A stretch of 64,000 bases of DNA, from positions 248,001-312,000 of the forward strand of contig CAWFHK010000001.1 of assembly GCA_963815655.1 (NCBI GenBank), read 5' to 3'. A program made the position numbers and the translations under genes. Positions 9,031 to 17,861 of the stretch are shown here, one piece after another (the stretch's first letter is position 1; the number at the start of each line of letters is the position of its first letter). The notes under the pieces are model-generated. The model saw only the letters and a program-made list of their open reading frames with translations, was not told the DNA's origin and ran no database searches. This DNA is from JAWOLE01 sp963815655. Its GTDB lineage: Bacteria > Acidobacteriota > Thermoanaerobaculia > UBA5066 > Gp7-AA6.

Positions 9031-10290
9031 TCAGTGCAGCGCGAAGCGCGCGATCGCGAGGTCCGCGATCTCGTGGCCGACGGCGAGGGAAGCGGTCGCG
9101 GCGGGGGAGGGGGCGTTGCGGACGTGGAGCGCGTGCGGGCCCTCACCGATCGAAAAGTCTTCCACGAGGGTCCCGTCGGCGCGGAGCGCCTGGGCGCGCA
9201 CGCCGGAGGGGCCGAAGACGAGGTCCTTGCCCCGGATCTCGGGAAGGTAGCGGCGCAGACCGGCGACGAAGGCCCTCTTGGACCAGTCCCGGAACATCTC
9301 CGCGAGGCCCGTCTTCCAGTACTTGCGGGCGAGGCGGCGGAAGCCGGAGAAGGCGAGGCTCTCGACGAGGTCCCGCGGAGAGACGTCGCCGCGCCGGTAC
9401 CCCTCCCGCGCGAACGCCAGGACCGCGTTGGGACCGGCCAGCACCTCGTCCCCGATCGTGCGCGTGAAGTGGATCCCGAGAAACGGGAATCGGGGATCGG
9501 GCACCGGATAGATCAGCCCGCGCACGAGCCGGCCCGCCTCTGGAGTCAGAGTGTAGTAGTCGCCGCGGAACGGGACGATCCGCTCCTCGCCCTCCGCGCC
9601 GCTCATCGCGGCGACCCGGTCGGCGTGCAGACCGGCGCAAGCGATGAGGTTCCGGCAGATGACGTCGCCTTCACCGGTACGGAGGATCTGCTCCGCCCCC
9701 CTCGTCTCGATCGCCGCGACGCGGCGCCCGGTCAGGATCGCGCCGCCGCGCGACTGGACCTCGCCGGCATACGCCAGCGCCACCCGGCGGAAGTCGATCA
9801 CTCCGGTCGCCGGGGACCAGAGGGCGCGAATCCCCGCCGCGTGCGGCTCGAGCTCTCGCATCCGCTCGGGGCCGATCTCTTCGATCCCTTCGACACCGTT
9901 GGCGGCCGCGCGCTCGCGGATCTCGGCGAGGCGCGGCAGCTCGGCGGCCTCGAGCGCCACGACGAGCTTGCCGCATCGGCGGTAGGGGATGCCGTGGTCC
10001 TGCGCGAACTTCTCCAGCGCCGCCTTCCCCTCGCGGCAGAGCCGCGCCTTGCGCGAGCCGGGCGCGTAATAGAGGCCCGCGTGCATGACCCCGCTGTTGT
10101 GTCCCGTCTGGTGCGACGCGAGCTCGCGCTCCTTCTCGACGACGGCGAGCGAAAGGCCGGGCCGGCGCGTCAGGAGCTGATAGGCGGTGGACAGCCCGAC
10201 AATGCCGCCGCCAATGACGACGACGTCGTAGCTAATCTTCTCCGAGCCTCTCGTAGAGAGTGCAGAGCGCCTGGGTCCCGTCGTCGCCAC
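9031..10290 (-). CDS. lhgO: L-2-hydroxyglutarate oxidase LhgO
   Basis: 419 residues of the DAO-family flavoproteins. The FAD dinucleotide motif DVVVIGGGIVGLSTAYQLL lies at about residues 23-41, followed by the LhgO-specific SHQTGHNSGVMHAGLYY and, near the C-terminus, GPSGVRAQALRADG. The enzyme oxidises L-2-hydroxyglutarate to 2-oxoglutarate and feeds electrons to the membrane quinone pool. ATG at 10290 is the only standard start before the FAD motif; it makes the gene overlap the 3' end of the reductase gene by 59 bases, so the roughly 20-residue N-terminal extension may be untranslated. It sits in a 2-hydroxyacid gene neighbourhood with glcDEF. Confidence 0.9.
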   Translation of the reverse strand: MATTGPRRSALSTRGSEKISYDVVVIGGGIVGLSTAYQLLTRRPGLSLAVVEKERELASHQTGHNSGVMHAGLYYAPGSRKARLCREGKAALEKFAQDHGIPYRRCGKLVVALEAAELPRLAEIRERAAANGVEGIEEIGPERMRELEPHAAGIRALWSPATGVIDFRRVALAYAGEVQSRGGAILTGRRVAAIETRGAEQILRTGEGDVICRNLIACAGLHADRVAAMSGAEGEERIVPFRGDYYTLTPEAGRLVRGLIYPVPDPRFPFLGIHFTRTIGDEVLAGPNAVLAFAREGYRRGDVSPRDLVESLAFSGFRRLARKYWKTGLAEMFRDWSKRAFVAGLRRYLPEIRGKDLVFGPSGVRAQALRADGTLVEDFSIGEGPHALHVRNAPSPAATASLAVGHEIADLAIARFALH

Positions 10291-11113
10291 GCCCCTGCGC
10301 CTCCAGGGCCACGAGGAGCTGGTGGACGAGGGCCGTGCCGGGCAGCGGCATCTTCTTCTCGCGCGACGTGGCGAGCACGATCGCCAGGTCCTTCTGCTGG
10401 TGCTTGACGGCGAAGGCCGGCTTGAAGTCGCGGTCGATCATCTTCCGGCCGAGGACCTCGAGGGCCCAGGAGTTGGCGGCGCCGCCGGTCAGCGCCTCGT
10501 GGAGGGCGGGGAGCGGCAGGCCGGCCTTCTTCGCGAACGCGAGGGCCTCCGAGACCGCCATCAGGTTGACGCCGACGAGGATCTGGTTCGCCGCCTTTCC
10601 GAGCTGCCCGGAGCCCGAGGGCCCGAGGTGGGTGATCCGCTTGCCCATGGCCGCGAAGACCGGGCGCGCCTTCTCCAGCGCCGAGGGATCGCCTCCGACG
10701 AAGAAGGTCAGCGTCCCCTCGTTCGCCCCCTTCTGACCTCCGGACACCGGCGCGTCCAGGAACGCGATGCCGCGCTCCGCCAGCCTGCCGGCGATACCGC
10801 GGGCGGCCCCCGCCGCGATCGTCGAGGTGTCGATGACGATCGCGGCGCCGGCCGCTCCGGAGGCGGTGCCGCGCTGCCCGAGATGGACCTCCTCGACCTC
10901 CGGCGAATCGGGCACGGAGGAGACGATGACGTCGCTGCCGCGGCCGACCTCCGCGGGCTCGCGGACAGCCCGCGATCCCGGGACCTCGCGCGCGAACGCT
11001 TCCGCCTTTTCGAAGTGCCGCGTCGTGACCGTGAGCGGGAACCCCGCCTTCGCGAGATTGCGCGCCATGCCATTTCCCATCGTGCCGAGACCGATGAAGC
11101 CGACTCTCATCAT
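10232..11113 (-). CDS. NAD(P)-dependent beta-hydroxyacid dehydrogenase (GarR/GlxR type)
   Basis: 293 residues. The Rossmann motif VGFIGLGTMGNGMARNL opens the protein, the substrate-binding DAPVSGGQKGANEGTL lies near residue 120, and the catalytic-lysine region GSGQLGKAANQILVGVNL near residue 170. This is the 3-hydroxyisobutyrate dehydrogenase/tartronate-semialdehyde reductase family. In a window with glycolate oxidase, a 2-hydroxy-3-oxopropionate reductase role (glyoxylate to glycerate route) is attractive but not proven, since substrate specificity is not readable here. It lies directly upstream of lhgO, overlapping it, and just downstream of the ABC permease genes. Confidence 0.8.
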   Translation of the reverse strand: MMRVGFIGLGTMGNGMARNLAKAGFPLTVTTRHFEKAEAFAREVPGSRAVREPAEVGRGSDVIVSSVPDSPEVEEVHLGQRGTASGAAGAAIVIDTSTIAAGAARGIAGRLAERGIAFLDAPVSGGQKGANEGTLTFFVGGDPSALEKARPVFAAMGKRITHLGPSGSGQLGKAANQILVGVNLMAVSEALAFAKKAGLPLPALHEALTGGAANSWALEVLGRKMIDRDFKPAFAVKHQQKDLAIVLATSREKKMPLPGTALVHQLLVALEAQGRGDDGTQALCTLYERLGED

Positions 11114-11135
11114 GATTCAATCCTATTCCGGCCAG

Positions 11136-11163
11136 TCACCCGATCGCAGATCACCCGATTCAC
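11136..11163. repeat. 8-bp tandem array (a), unit CACCCGAT
   Basis: Two CACCCGAT units separated by CGCAGAT lie between the permease stop and the reductase start. The permease stop codon (reverse complement of 11160-11162) falls inside the array. The same unit, with the same CGCAGAT interruption, is used at 26833-26863. Confidence 0.6.
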
Positions 11164-12011
11164 TTCACCGACCCCACTGTGAAGCCGGCGATGAACCGGT
11201 CGAGGAAGCTGTTGTAGAGGACGGCGATCGGCAGCGAGGCGATGATGCACGCCGCCATGAGGGAGCCCCAGTAGTAGACGTCCCCGCGCACGAGGAAGAC
11301 GGGGACGCCGAGGCCGACCGTCTCGTGCGCCGCCGAGGAGATGAAGGTCAGGGCGTAGACGAACTCCTGAGTCACGAGCGTGAAGGTGAAGATCACGACG
11401 GTCAGGATCCCGGAGACGGAGATCGGAATCACGAGCTTGATAAACGCCTGGAAGCGCGTCAGGCCGTCCACCATCGCCGCGTCCTCGAGCTCTCTCGGAA
11501 TCGACTTGAAGAAGCCCATCAGGAGCCAGATCGAGAAGGGGATCGTGAAGCTCGGATAGACGACGATGATGGACCAGAGGGAGTCCTGGAAACCCAGCAG
11601 CGCCACGATCCGCGAGAGCGGGATGAAGAGGAGCGTGGGCGGGACGAGGTACGTCAGGAAGATCGCGATCCCCACGCGGCCGCCCCAGCGCCCGGTCAGG
11701 CGCGTCAGGGCGTAGGCGGCCGGCACGGCCAGCAGGAGCGTGATCGCGACCACGACGATCCCGGCGAACAGGGTGTTGCCGAGCCATCGGAGGAAAAGCG
11801 TCTCCTCGAAGAGGAGCTTCAAGTGCTCGAGCGTCGGCTTCTGGTTGAAGATGAACGGGTTGTTTTTCAGGTTGTAGAGATCCGGATTCTGCTTGAAGCT
11901 CGTGATGAGCATCCAGTAGAAGGGGAATCCGAGCAGCACCGAGAAGATCACGAGCACGCTCTTGTGCACGATCCCCCCGAGTATGTTCCGGGCCTTCTTC
12001 CCCAGCGCCAT
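11160..12011 (-). CDS. Carbohydrate ABC transporter permease (MalG-like)
   Basis: 283 residues with six predicted membrane segments (the first near residues 20-40, VLVIFSVLLGFPFYWMLITS) and the binding-protein-dependent permease EAA loop LEDAAMVDGLTRFQAFIKLV near residue 175, which contacts the ATPase. This is the CUT1-family MalG/UgpE class. It follows the MalF-like permease and the ATPase on the same strand, so it completes the inner-membrane channel of the importer at 11160-15703. The transported sugar or polyol cannot be decided from sequence. Confidence 0.9.
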   Translation of the reverse strand: MALGKKARNILGGIVHKSVLVIFSVLLGFPFYWMLITSFKQNPDLYNLKNNPFIFNQKPTLEHLKLLFEETLFLRWLGNTLFAGIVVVAITLLLAVPAAYALTRLTGRWGGRVGIAIFLTYLVPPTLLFIPLSRIVALLGFQDSLWSIIVVYPSFTIPFSIWLLMGFFKSIPRELEDAAMVDGLTRFQAFIKLVIPISVSGILTVVIFTFTLVTQEFVYALTFISSAAHETVGLGVPVFLVRGDVYYWGSLMAACIIASLPIAVLYNSFLDRFIAGFTVGSVK

Positions 12012-12046
12012 GACCCTATTCCGCTCCCCGGTCCCTCACCACGCGC

Positions 12047-12074
12047 AACTCACAATTCACAATTCACAATTGTT
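12047..12074. repeat. 7-bp tandem array (c), unit AATTCAC
   Basis: AACTCAC, AATTCAC, AATTCAC and AATTGTT follow one another without gaps between the two permease genes, ending one base before the stop codon of the MalF-like gene. The same units appear in the large array at 52663-52764. Only one arm is present. Confidence 0.65.
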
Positions 12075-12075
12075 C

Positions 12076-12963
12076 TCAGGTGATCTCCGCCCGGTGCGCG
12101 GTCCGCAGCATGAGCCACGCCACGACGGCGAGGACGGGGACGAGGAAGAGGGAGATCGCCGCCCCTTCCGCGAGGTCGCTGCCGAGGATGCCGGTGAAGA
12201 ACGCGAGGGAGGGGAGGACCTGGGTCGTGTCGTAGGGACCGCCCCGAGTCAGGATGTAGACGACCGTCATGTCCGTGAACGTGAAGATCACACCGAAGAG
12301 CACGGCCACGTTGATGATCGGCAGCATCATCGGGATCTCGATCTGGAAAAGCCTCCGGAAGAAGCCCGCCCCGTCCACCGCGGCGGCCTCCGGGATGTCC
12401 TTGGGGATGGCCGTCCAGCCGGCCAGGATGATCACGGTCGCGAAGGGGAGCATGTGCCACGTGTGGACGAGGATCACGGACATCATCGCGAGGGAGGGCT
12501 CCCCGAGCCACATCGGTGGGTTGAACTCGTTGACGAGGTGCATCCGGATGAGCACCCAGTTGATGACGCTGTAGAGGGAATCGAGGATCCACTTCCACCC
12601 GATCGAGCCGATCGACACGGGAGCGACCCACGGCAGCAGGATCAGGAACCGCACGAACCGGCGCCCCGGGAAGGCGTTCTTCAGGGCCATCGCGAGGATC
12701 GTCGCCCCGATCAGGACGAGGATCTGGGACGAGATCGTGAACACGAAGGAGTTGCGGAGGGCGCGCAGGAAGGCGGGGCTCTGGAGAACCGACCGGAAGT
12801 TCGCCAGCCCCACGAAGTGGTAGCCGACGCTGCCGACCTTGACGTCCCCGACGGCATAGATGAACGCGAGGACGAAGGGGACGCCGACGAGGGCGACGAC
12901 GTAGAGGATCGCCGGCAGGAACATCGCGGGCCCGAGCCACCGCTGGCGCCCGAGCGCGCTCAC
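12076..12963 (-). CDS. Carbohydrate ABC transporter permease (MalF-like)
   Basis: 295 residues from the GTG at 12963, which overlaps the ATPase stop (GTGA); the frame is open further upstream but that part only shadows the ATPase gene. Six membrane segments are apparent, starting WLGPAMFLPAILYVVALVGV, and the EAA loop DIPEAAAVDGAGFFRRLFQI lies near residue 200. It belongs to the MalF/UgpA class of CUT1 permeases and pairs with the MalG-like protein downstream. Confidence 0.9.
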   Translation of the reverse strand: MSALGRQRWLGPAMFLPAILYVVALVGVPFVLAFIYAVGDVKVGSVGYHFVGLANFRSVLQSPAFLRALRNSFVFTISSQILVLIGATILAMALKNAFPGRRFVRFLILLPWVAPVSIGSIGWKWILDSLYSVINWVLIRMHLVNEFNPPMWLGEPSLAMMSVILVHTWHMLPFATVIILAGWTAIPKDIPEAAAVDGAGFFRRLFQIEIPMMLPIINVAVLFGVIFTFTDMTVVYILTRGGPYDTTQVLPSLAFFTGILGSDLAEGAAISLFLVPVLAVVAWLMLRTAHRAEIT

Positions 12964-14051
12964 GCCGGCTCCAGTGGGACGGGGGGGGTGCGCGTCCCCT
13001 TCTCCTTGTCGAAGAACTTCAGCTGCCGCTCCGGGACGGCGAAGGCGTGCAGACTGCCGGTCTCGAACCGGGCGCCGTGGGTCGAGGACATTCGAGAGAT
13101 GACCCTCTTCCCGTCGAAGGGGCCGCCCTGGAGGTCGCCGTAGAGGATCCGTTCGGCTCCGAGGTACTCCTCGTGGCTGATCCGGAAGCGCAGCGGGAGG
13201 TACGGTCCGCCGCCGCGGTCGTCCACGCGGAGATCGCTCGGGACGGCCGCGTCGCCGGCCAGGTGCGAGACGGGGAAGAAGTGCTCGGGGCGGAACCCGA
13301 CGATCACGCTGCCGCGCTCGGCCAGGTTCATGGGGGGAGAGCCGAGGAACGTGGCGACGAAGGTGTCGGCCGGATCGTCGTAAACCTCGGCCGGCGTTCC
13401 GATCTGGCGGACGGAACCCTTGTCCATCACGACGACGCGGTCCCCCATGGCCATCGCCTCGACCTGGTCGTGCGTCACATAGATCGTCGTCGTGGCGACG
13501 CGCCGCTGGAACTGCTCGAGTTCCGTGCGCGCGGACGCGCGCAGCTTCGCGTCGAGATTGGAGAGGGGCTCGTCGAGCAGGAAGAGGGAGGGCTCCCGCA
13601 CGATCGCGCGCGCGAGGGCCACGCGCTGGCGCTCGCCGCCGGAGAGCTCGCGGGGCTTGCGGGCGAGGAGATGGCCGATCCCGAGCAGGCCCGCGGCCCA
13701 TTCGACCTTCTTCTGCCGCTCCGCCGCGGGCATGCCGCGGGCCTTGAGGGGAAAGGAGATGTTGCCCAGAACGGAGAGGTGCGGGTAGAGAGCGTAGCTC
13801 TGGAAGACCATCGCGATCCGCCGCTCGCGGGGCGTCATGTCGTTGACGACGATGCCGCCGATCAGGATCTCCCCCGAGGTCGGCTCCTCGAGCCCGGCGA
13901 TCATCCGGAGAAGCGTCGTCTTGCCGGAGCCGGACGGGCCGAGGAGAACGAGGAACTCCCCCTCCCGGGACTCGAGATCGACGCCGACGACGGCCCCGGC
14001 GTCCCCCTTCTTGAAGACCTTGGTCAGCCCCCGTGTCTGCACGATCGCCAT
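12960..14051 (-). CDS. Carbohydrate ABC transporter ATP-binding protein (UgpC/MalK-like)
   Basis: 363 residues. Walker A GPSGSGKTT is at about 37-45, the ABC signature LSGGERQRVALARA near 136, Walker B LFLLDEPLSNLDA near 156 and the switch histidine in YVTHDQVEAMAMGDR. The C-terminal 120 residues form the MalK-type regulatory (TOBE) domain, typical of CUT1 ATPases that power two different permeases. It heads the permease genes with a GTGA overlap. The regulatory domain could bind a transcription factor or enzyme IIA as in MalK, but nothing here shows this. Confidence 0.92.
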   Translation of the reverse strand: MAIVQTRGLTKVFKKGDAGAVVGVDLESREGEFLVLLGPSGSGKTTLLRMIAGLEEPTSGEILIGGIVVNDMTPRERRIAMVFQSYALYPHLSVLGNISFPLKARGMPAAERQKKVEWAAGLLGIGHLLARKPRELSGGERQRVALARAIVREPSLFLLDEPLSNLDAKLRASARTELEQFQRRVATTTIYVTHDQVEAMAMGDRVVVMDKGSVRQIGTPAEVYDDPADTFVATFLGSPPMNLAERGSVIVGFRPEHFFPVSHLAGDAAVPSDLRVDDRGGGPYLPLRFRISHEEYLGAERILYGDLQGGPFDGKRVISRMSSTHGARFETGSLHAFAVPERQLKFFDKEKGTRTPPVPLEPA

Positions 14052-14062
14052 TTCAGTCCTGT

Positions 14063-14261
14063 GTCATCCCGGGCAGCGGAGCAGTTTCCCCTGTCATCCC
14101 GAGGAGCCCCTCCGCTCTCATGTCGTTCCGGAGCGCAGCGAGGAATCTCCCCTCGTGAATATCATCAATTCCATTCGCAGTCGGGGCAGGCTCCGCGACG
14201 AGGGATCTGCTCCGCAACGGCGGGGAGACGGGAGCAGATCCTTCGCTGCGCTCAGGATGAC
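14063..14261. repeat. MITE-like repeat R2 (GTCATCC family)
   Basis: About 200 bp filling most of the 314-base gap between the ATPase and binding-protein genes. It contains three successive partial left ends (starting 14063, 14093 and 14122) and a right end finishing CTCAGGATGAC. The interior (from about 14150) matches R3 closely: a GTGAATATCATCAA box, then GGGGCAGGCTCCGCGACGAG. No gene is visible in this gap. Confidence 0.8.
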
Positions 14262-14365
14262 ACGGTGAGAGCTCTTTCGCCCCGATCACGGCAGGGAAGA
14301 TATATATCAACAGGGCACCCCGCCGTGCTCCGGCGGGGTGCTCGGAAAAGACAGGGTCGGTCAGC

Positions 14366-15703
14366 CTACTTCCACTTGTCGAAGATCCGACGGACCTCTT
14401 TGTCCGCCGCGGCCATGGCCTCCTCGGGCGTCGATTCGTCGCGTGCCGCCTTGGCGAACATCGTCGGGATCACGAACGTGTTGAAGACTTCGTCGATGCC
14501 GGCGGTGGCGTAGCCGGGATAGCCGACGTTCGTCGCCCACTCGAGGACGTTGCCGAGGACCTTGTACTTGTCGGGCGGCACGCCCTTCGGGTCGTTGGCG
14601 AGCTGGGCCTTGATGTCCGGCACCGTCGCCGGGAAACAGGGGAAATTGTAGAACTCGCTCGCCTTGAACCCGGAGCCGAAGTTGTCGATGTAGTCGGCGA
14701 GGAACTTCTTGGCCCCGTCCTTGTTCTCGGCGAAATCCCAGACGACGTAGCAGTCCATGACGTGCTCGGCCGCGATCCGGCGGACGGGGCCCTTGAGCGC
14801 CGGCCCGACCATGATCGCCTTCGACATCTCCGGGTTGTCCTTCTCCGCCGAGCGCGTCACCGAGATCGCGTTGCAGACGAAGGAGAGCTTGCCGGCCAGG
14901 ATGCCGCGGTTGTTCGAGGACGGGTCCCAGGTGAAGACTTCCGGAGTCTCGCACTCCTTGAACAGGGCGCGCACGTACTTGATGGCCTCGAGCGTGTGCT
15001 TCGAGCTGATCGCGACGTTGCCCTTCTCGTCCTGGACGCTGCCGCCGAAGGACCAGAGCACGGCGCGCATGGCCATGTTCGTGTCGAGCTCCTGCGAGAG
15101 CCCGACGCCGACGGGATTGCCGATCTGGTCCTTGATCTTCTTGCCGCCGACGCGCAGGTCGTCCCAGGTGTCGGGGCCGTTGGGGAAGCCGACCTTCTCC
15201 CAGAGGTCCTTGCGGTAGTTCCCCGGGTCGGGAACGTAGGAATCCGAGAAGGCGAAATACTTCTTCGTCTTCGGGTTGTAGGTGGACTTGTGGGCCAGGT
15301 CGATCTTCTTGCCGTGCTTCTTCTCGACCTCCTGGTAAATCTCGCCGTGGTCGATGACCTGCTTCTCGTACGCCGCCGGCGGCGACAGGAACATGAAGAG
15401 ATCGTGCCCTTTCTTGGCCGCGACCTCGGCGGCCGCTCGGGCGTTGATCTCGCCGATGGCGATGTGGTCCACGACGACGTTGGTGTTGTTCTTCTGCCCC
15501 CACTCCTTGGTGTAGGTGTTGTCGAACCACTTGTCGTAGCCGGGCACGAAGTGGCTCCACTGGACGATCTTCAGCGTCTTCTGCTGCGCCGCCGCGCGGG
15601 CGGGAAACAGGAAGTTCGCGCCGACCCCCGTGGCGAGCGCCCCGGCCCCCGTGATCTTCGCGAACTCGCGCCGGGTCAACCCGCCGTGATTTTTCTTCGA
15701 CAT
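14366..15703 (-). CDS. Extracellular solute-binding protein with Tat signal
   Basis: 445 residues. The N-terminus LTRREFAKITGAGALATGVG is a twin-arginine signal (TRREFAK) followed by a hydrophobic stretch and an AAAQ cleavage region, so the protein is probably exported folded. The mature part has the family-1 extracellular binding-protein fold (IVQWSHFVPGYDKWFDNTY near the start, YAFSDSYVPDPGNYRKDLW-type region in the middle). It belongs with the MalF/MalG/MalK-like genes downstream; the 314-base gap with repeat R2 between them suggests differential expression, as often seen when binding protein is made in excess. Confidence 0.88.
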   Translation of the reverse strand: MSKKNHGGLTRREFAKITGAGALATGVGANFLFPARAAAQQKTLKIVQWSHFVPGYDKWFDNTYTKEWGQKNNTNVVVDHIAIGEINARAAAEVAAKKGHDLFMFLSPPAAYEKQVIDHGEIYQEVEKKHGKKIDLAHKSTYNPKTKKYFAFSDSYVPDPGNYRKDLWEKVGFPNGPDTWDDLRVGGKKIKDQIGNPVGVGLSQELDTNMAMRAVLWSFGGSVQDEKGNVAISSKHTLEAIKYVRALFKECETPEVFTWDPSSNNRGILAGKLSFVCNAISVTRSAEKDNPEMSKAIMVGPALKGPVRRIAAEHVMDCYVVWDFAENKDGAKKFLADYIDNFGSGFKASEFYNFPCFPATVPDIKAQLANDPKGVPPDKYKVLGNVLEWATNVGYPGYATAGIDEVFNTFVIPTMFAKAARDESTPEEAMAAADKEVRRIFDKWK

Positions 15704-15726
15704 CTCCCCTCCTCGTTACGCCCGGC

Positions 15727-15766
15727 GCCGGCCGCGCGGCTCCCTTCGCGATGCCGCGCGGCCGGC
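15727..15766 (-). terminator. GC-rich hairpin after the porin gene
   Basis: A perfect 14-bp inverted repeat (GCCGGCCGCGCGGC at 15727-15740 against 15753-15766) with a 12-base loop lies between the porin stop and the binding-protein start. There is no U-tract, so it is a hairpin of terminator-like position rather than a clear intrinsic terminator. Confidence 0.4.
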
Positions 15767-15780
15767 TCGGGCGGAAAACA

Positions 15781-16989
15781 TCAGAAGTAAACGATCTGCA
15801 GCTGGACCAGGAAATGACTCGTGTTCTTCGTTTTGGCCGTCGCCGCCGCGGTCTTGGGGATGATCCGCTCGTAGCCGACGGTGATCTTCATCTGCTGCGC
15901 GTTCGGAGTGACGTACCAGTTGAAGCCGCCGCCGATGCGCTGCGAACCCCTCCCCTTGTCGATGGACTCCTTGAAACCGTCCCACTCGTAGCGGAGGAAG
16001 GGCTGGAGACTGACTGCGTGGAAGAGGTAGCCGATGTCGCTGAAGATCTCGTTCTGTTCGAGCAGGGCTGGCAGCAGGCAGTTGGTCACGTGCGCGGTCC
16101 CCGCCGCATTCAACCCGCAGCCGCCGTCGAAATGGATGTAATCCAGGTGCGCCGTCAAGGCGTCGCGGCCGGTCTTGGCGTCCCCGGGCCCGAACGGCAA
16201 CTCCATCATGAAATCGCCGCCGTAGGCGTTGTAGTTCGATTGCGTGTCGAAGCCGCCGCCAATCGCGAGGAGTGTCTTCTTGCCGAAGTAGACGCCGCGC
16301 GGAACGTACCCCTTGTCTTCCGGGTCCAGGAAGTTGTAGACCGCTCGGCCGGTGTAGCGGAACGAGTTGCGGGAACCGGCGCCACCCGCGTTGGCGGGAG
16401 CGCGGAATCCGTCGAAGATGGCGCCGCGGACCTCGAGATGGCCGTTGGCGAGATAGCTCTTCGCTTGGAGGCCGACGTCGCGGCCGGCGTCCCCCTGGAG
16501 CAGTCCGCTCTGCAGGAACGTAAACGTGCCTCCGTCCCAGGAGAGGTGTTGGGATGTGCTTTGCATCGAGTTGCGGGTGAAGGGGGGCAGGAATTTGCCC
16601 GCGTCGAGGACGAACTGATCATTGCTGAACGGTTTCCACTCGATGAAGGCATCCTGCGTCACGTACGTGCCGGTCAGGGACTTGGTCGCCGTGCCGAGGC
16701 TGTTGCCCAGGTTGGCGTTGTCGCTTTCCCAGAAGAACGACACGTTCTTGGCGAGGCTCCCGCCGAGGAGCACCCGCACGCGACGGATCTTGAAGCCCTG
16801 CTGATAACCCTCGCTGACAGGATCCTGGAGCCACTCTCCCCACGTCTGAAGCTGGAAGCCGAATCGGAAATTGATCGAGTCGTTGACCTTGACTACCACC
16901 TGGGCCTGGGAGCGCGCCGGGAAGAGAGCCAGGGCCAGGATGGCGATCGCGGCGAGCCCGAAATAACGTCCGGGAGATCGTCGAAACAT
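15781..16989 (-). CDS. OprP/OprO-like phosphate-selective porin family protein
   Basis: 402 residues from the ATG at 16989, chosen because AAGGAGG lies just upstream and the product then starts with a signal peptide (FGLAAIAILALALFPARSQAQ). The mature part begins VVVKVNDSINFRFGFQLQTW and is a string of amphipathic strands with a C-terminal aromatic end (HFLVQLQIVYF), as in outer-membrane barrels of the phosphate-selective porin O/P family. Many members are not phosphate-specific. It is last in a minus-strand run from the symporter genes, so it may pass the symporter's substrate across the outer membrane. Confidence 0.78.
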   Translation of the reverse strand: MFRRSPGRYFGLAAIAILALALFPARSQAQVVVKVNDSINFRFGFQLQTWGEWLQDPVSEGYQQGFKIRRVRVLLGGSLAKNVSFFWESDNANLGNSLGTATKSLTGTYVTQDAFIEWKPFSNDQFVLDAGKFLPPFTRNSMQSTSQHLSWDGGTFTFLQSGLLQGDAGRDVGLQAKSYLANGHLEVRGAIFDGFRAPANAGGAGSRNSFRYTGRAVYNFLDPEDKGYVPRGVYFGKKTLLAIGGGFDTQSNYNAYGGDFMMELPFGPGDAKTGRDALTAHLDYIHFDGGCGLNAAGTAHVTNCLLPALLEQNEIFSDIGYLFHAVSLQPFLRYEWDGFKESIDKGRGSQRIGGGFNWYVTPNAQQMKITVGYERIIPKTAAATAKTKNTSHFLVQLQIVYF

Positions 16990-17095
16990 GCTTTCCTCCT
17001 TCTGACTGCTTTGCGTACTGGAACCGCTTTCCACGGGCTCGAGCGCCCGCTGCTCTGCCGAATTCATGGAGGTTGTCCCGAGGCTGCCTCGCCTG

Positions 17096-17554
17096 TCATC
17101 GAAGGTCCTCCTCCCCCGCCATCTGCCCGGTCTTGACCGGTTTGCGCTGTTTTCTGAATACCGATAGCACAAGCACGGCCGATCCTGCCAGATTCATGAG
17201 GACCATCAGGGCCAGGGCGATCAGGAGGAGGGCCATCGTCCGGCTCACCAGGCCCTCGAGAGGGGTTCCCGGGGGGAGCCGGTTCGTGATCGCGAAGAGG
17301 GGGGTCAGGACCACGACGGGAACCGCGATGAGGGACGCCACGAGCCCCAGCGCGATGCGCCCGGCGCGGCGCGGGAGGGCCAGCCCGCTCCCCTCCCGGG
17401 ACTCGGTCCGGACCCAGAAGCGAGTGACTCCCGCGAAGAGGAGCACGAGCAGCGGGAGGAAGATCGCTTCCGGGATCTTTCGGCTCGCCCCGGCCCAGTA
17501 GATCCCGGCGAAGAAGAACGCGCCGATCAGATCCATGCCGAACATCGTCCACAT
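17096..17554 (-). CDS. Small membrane protein, unknown function
   Basis: 152 residues with about four hydrophobic segments (IGAFFFAGIYWAG; AIFLPLLVLLFAGVT; GLVASLIAVPVVVLTPLFAI; LLLIALALMVLMNLAGSAV) and a basic, hydrophilic C-terminus. I recognise no family. It sits 7 bases downstream of another small membrane gene and upstream of the porin, on the same strand as the sodium/solute symporter. Co-transcription with the symporter is likely from spacing; function cannot be inferred beyond a membrane location. Confidence 0.6.
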   Translation of the reverse strand: MWTMFGMDLIGAFFFAGIYWAGASRKIPEAIFLPLLVLLFAGVTRFWVRTESREGSGLALPRRAGRIALGLVASLIAVPVVVLTPLFAITNRLPPGTPLEGLVSRTMALLLIALALMVLMNLAGSAVLVLSVFRKQRKPVKTGQMAGEEDLR

Positions 17555-17560
17555 CAGGGG

Positions 17561-17848
17561 TCATCGGAACCGGGCGCCGACCCTGGCGGTCAGCACCGCG
17601 AACGCGAGCCAGAGGACGACCAGCACGGCCAGGGTAATCAGGCGCACGCGCGTCTCGGGCATTTCCGATCCCAGAAACGCGCGCACCGGCCGGGTCAACG
17701 GAGAAGTCAGGGTCGAAAAGAACGCTGCCACCTTACTGCCCGGTTTCCGGAGCCAGGGGGCGACCACCATGTGAAGCGCCAGATAGACAATGGCCATGAA
17801 GGCCAGGAAGCGCAGTATGAAGAGAACGCGAAAAGTCAGTTCGTCCAC
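17561..17848 (-). CDS. Small membrane protein, unknown function
   Basis: 95 residues from a GTG at 17848. Two hydrophobic segments are visible: FRVLFILRFLAFMAIVYLAL near the N-terminus and a C-terminal one (LITLAVLVVLWLAFAVL), separated by a short polar stretch with PGSKVAAFFSTLTSP. No family is recognised. It lies between the symporter gene and the 152-residue membrane protein, all on the minus strand, with a strong hairpin (17862-17896) between it and the symporter stop. Confidence 0.55.
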   Translation of the reverse strand: MDELTFRVLFILRFLAFMAIVYLALHMVVAPWLRKPGSKVAAFFSTLTSPLTRPVRAFLGSEMPETRVRLITLAVLVVLWLAFAVLTARVGARFR

Positions 17849-17861
17849 GCTCGAGATCCCA

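Noticed and set aside
12964..13701. Upstream extension of the MalF-like permease frame
   Set aside because: It runs through the ATPase gene in another frame and gives Arg-rich sequence; the GTG overlapping the ATPase stop is a better start.
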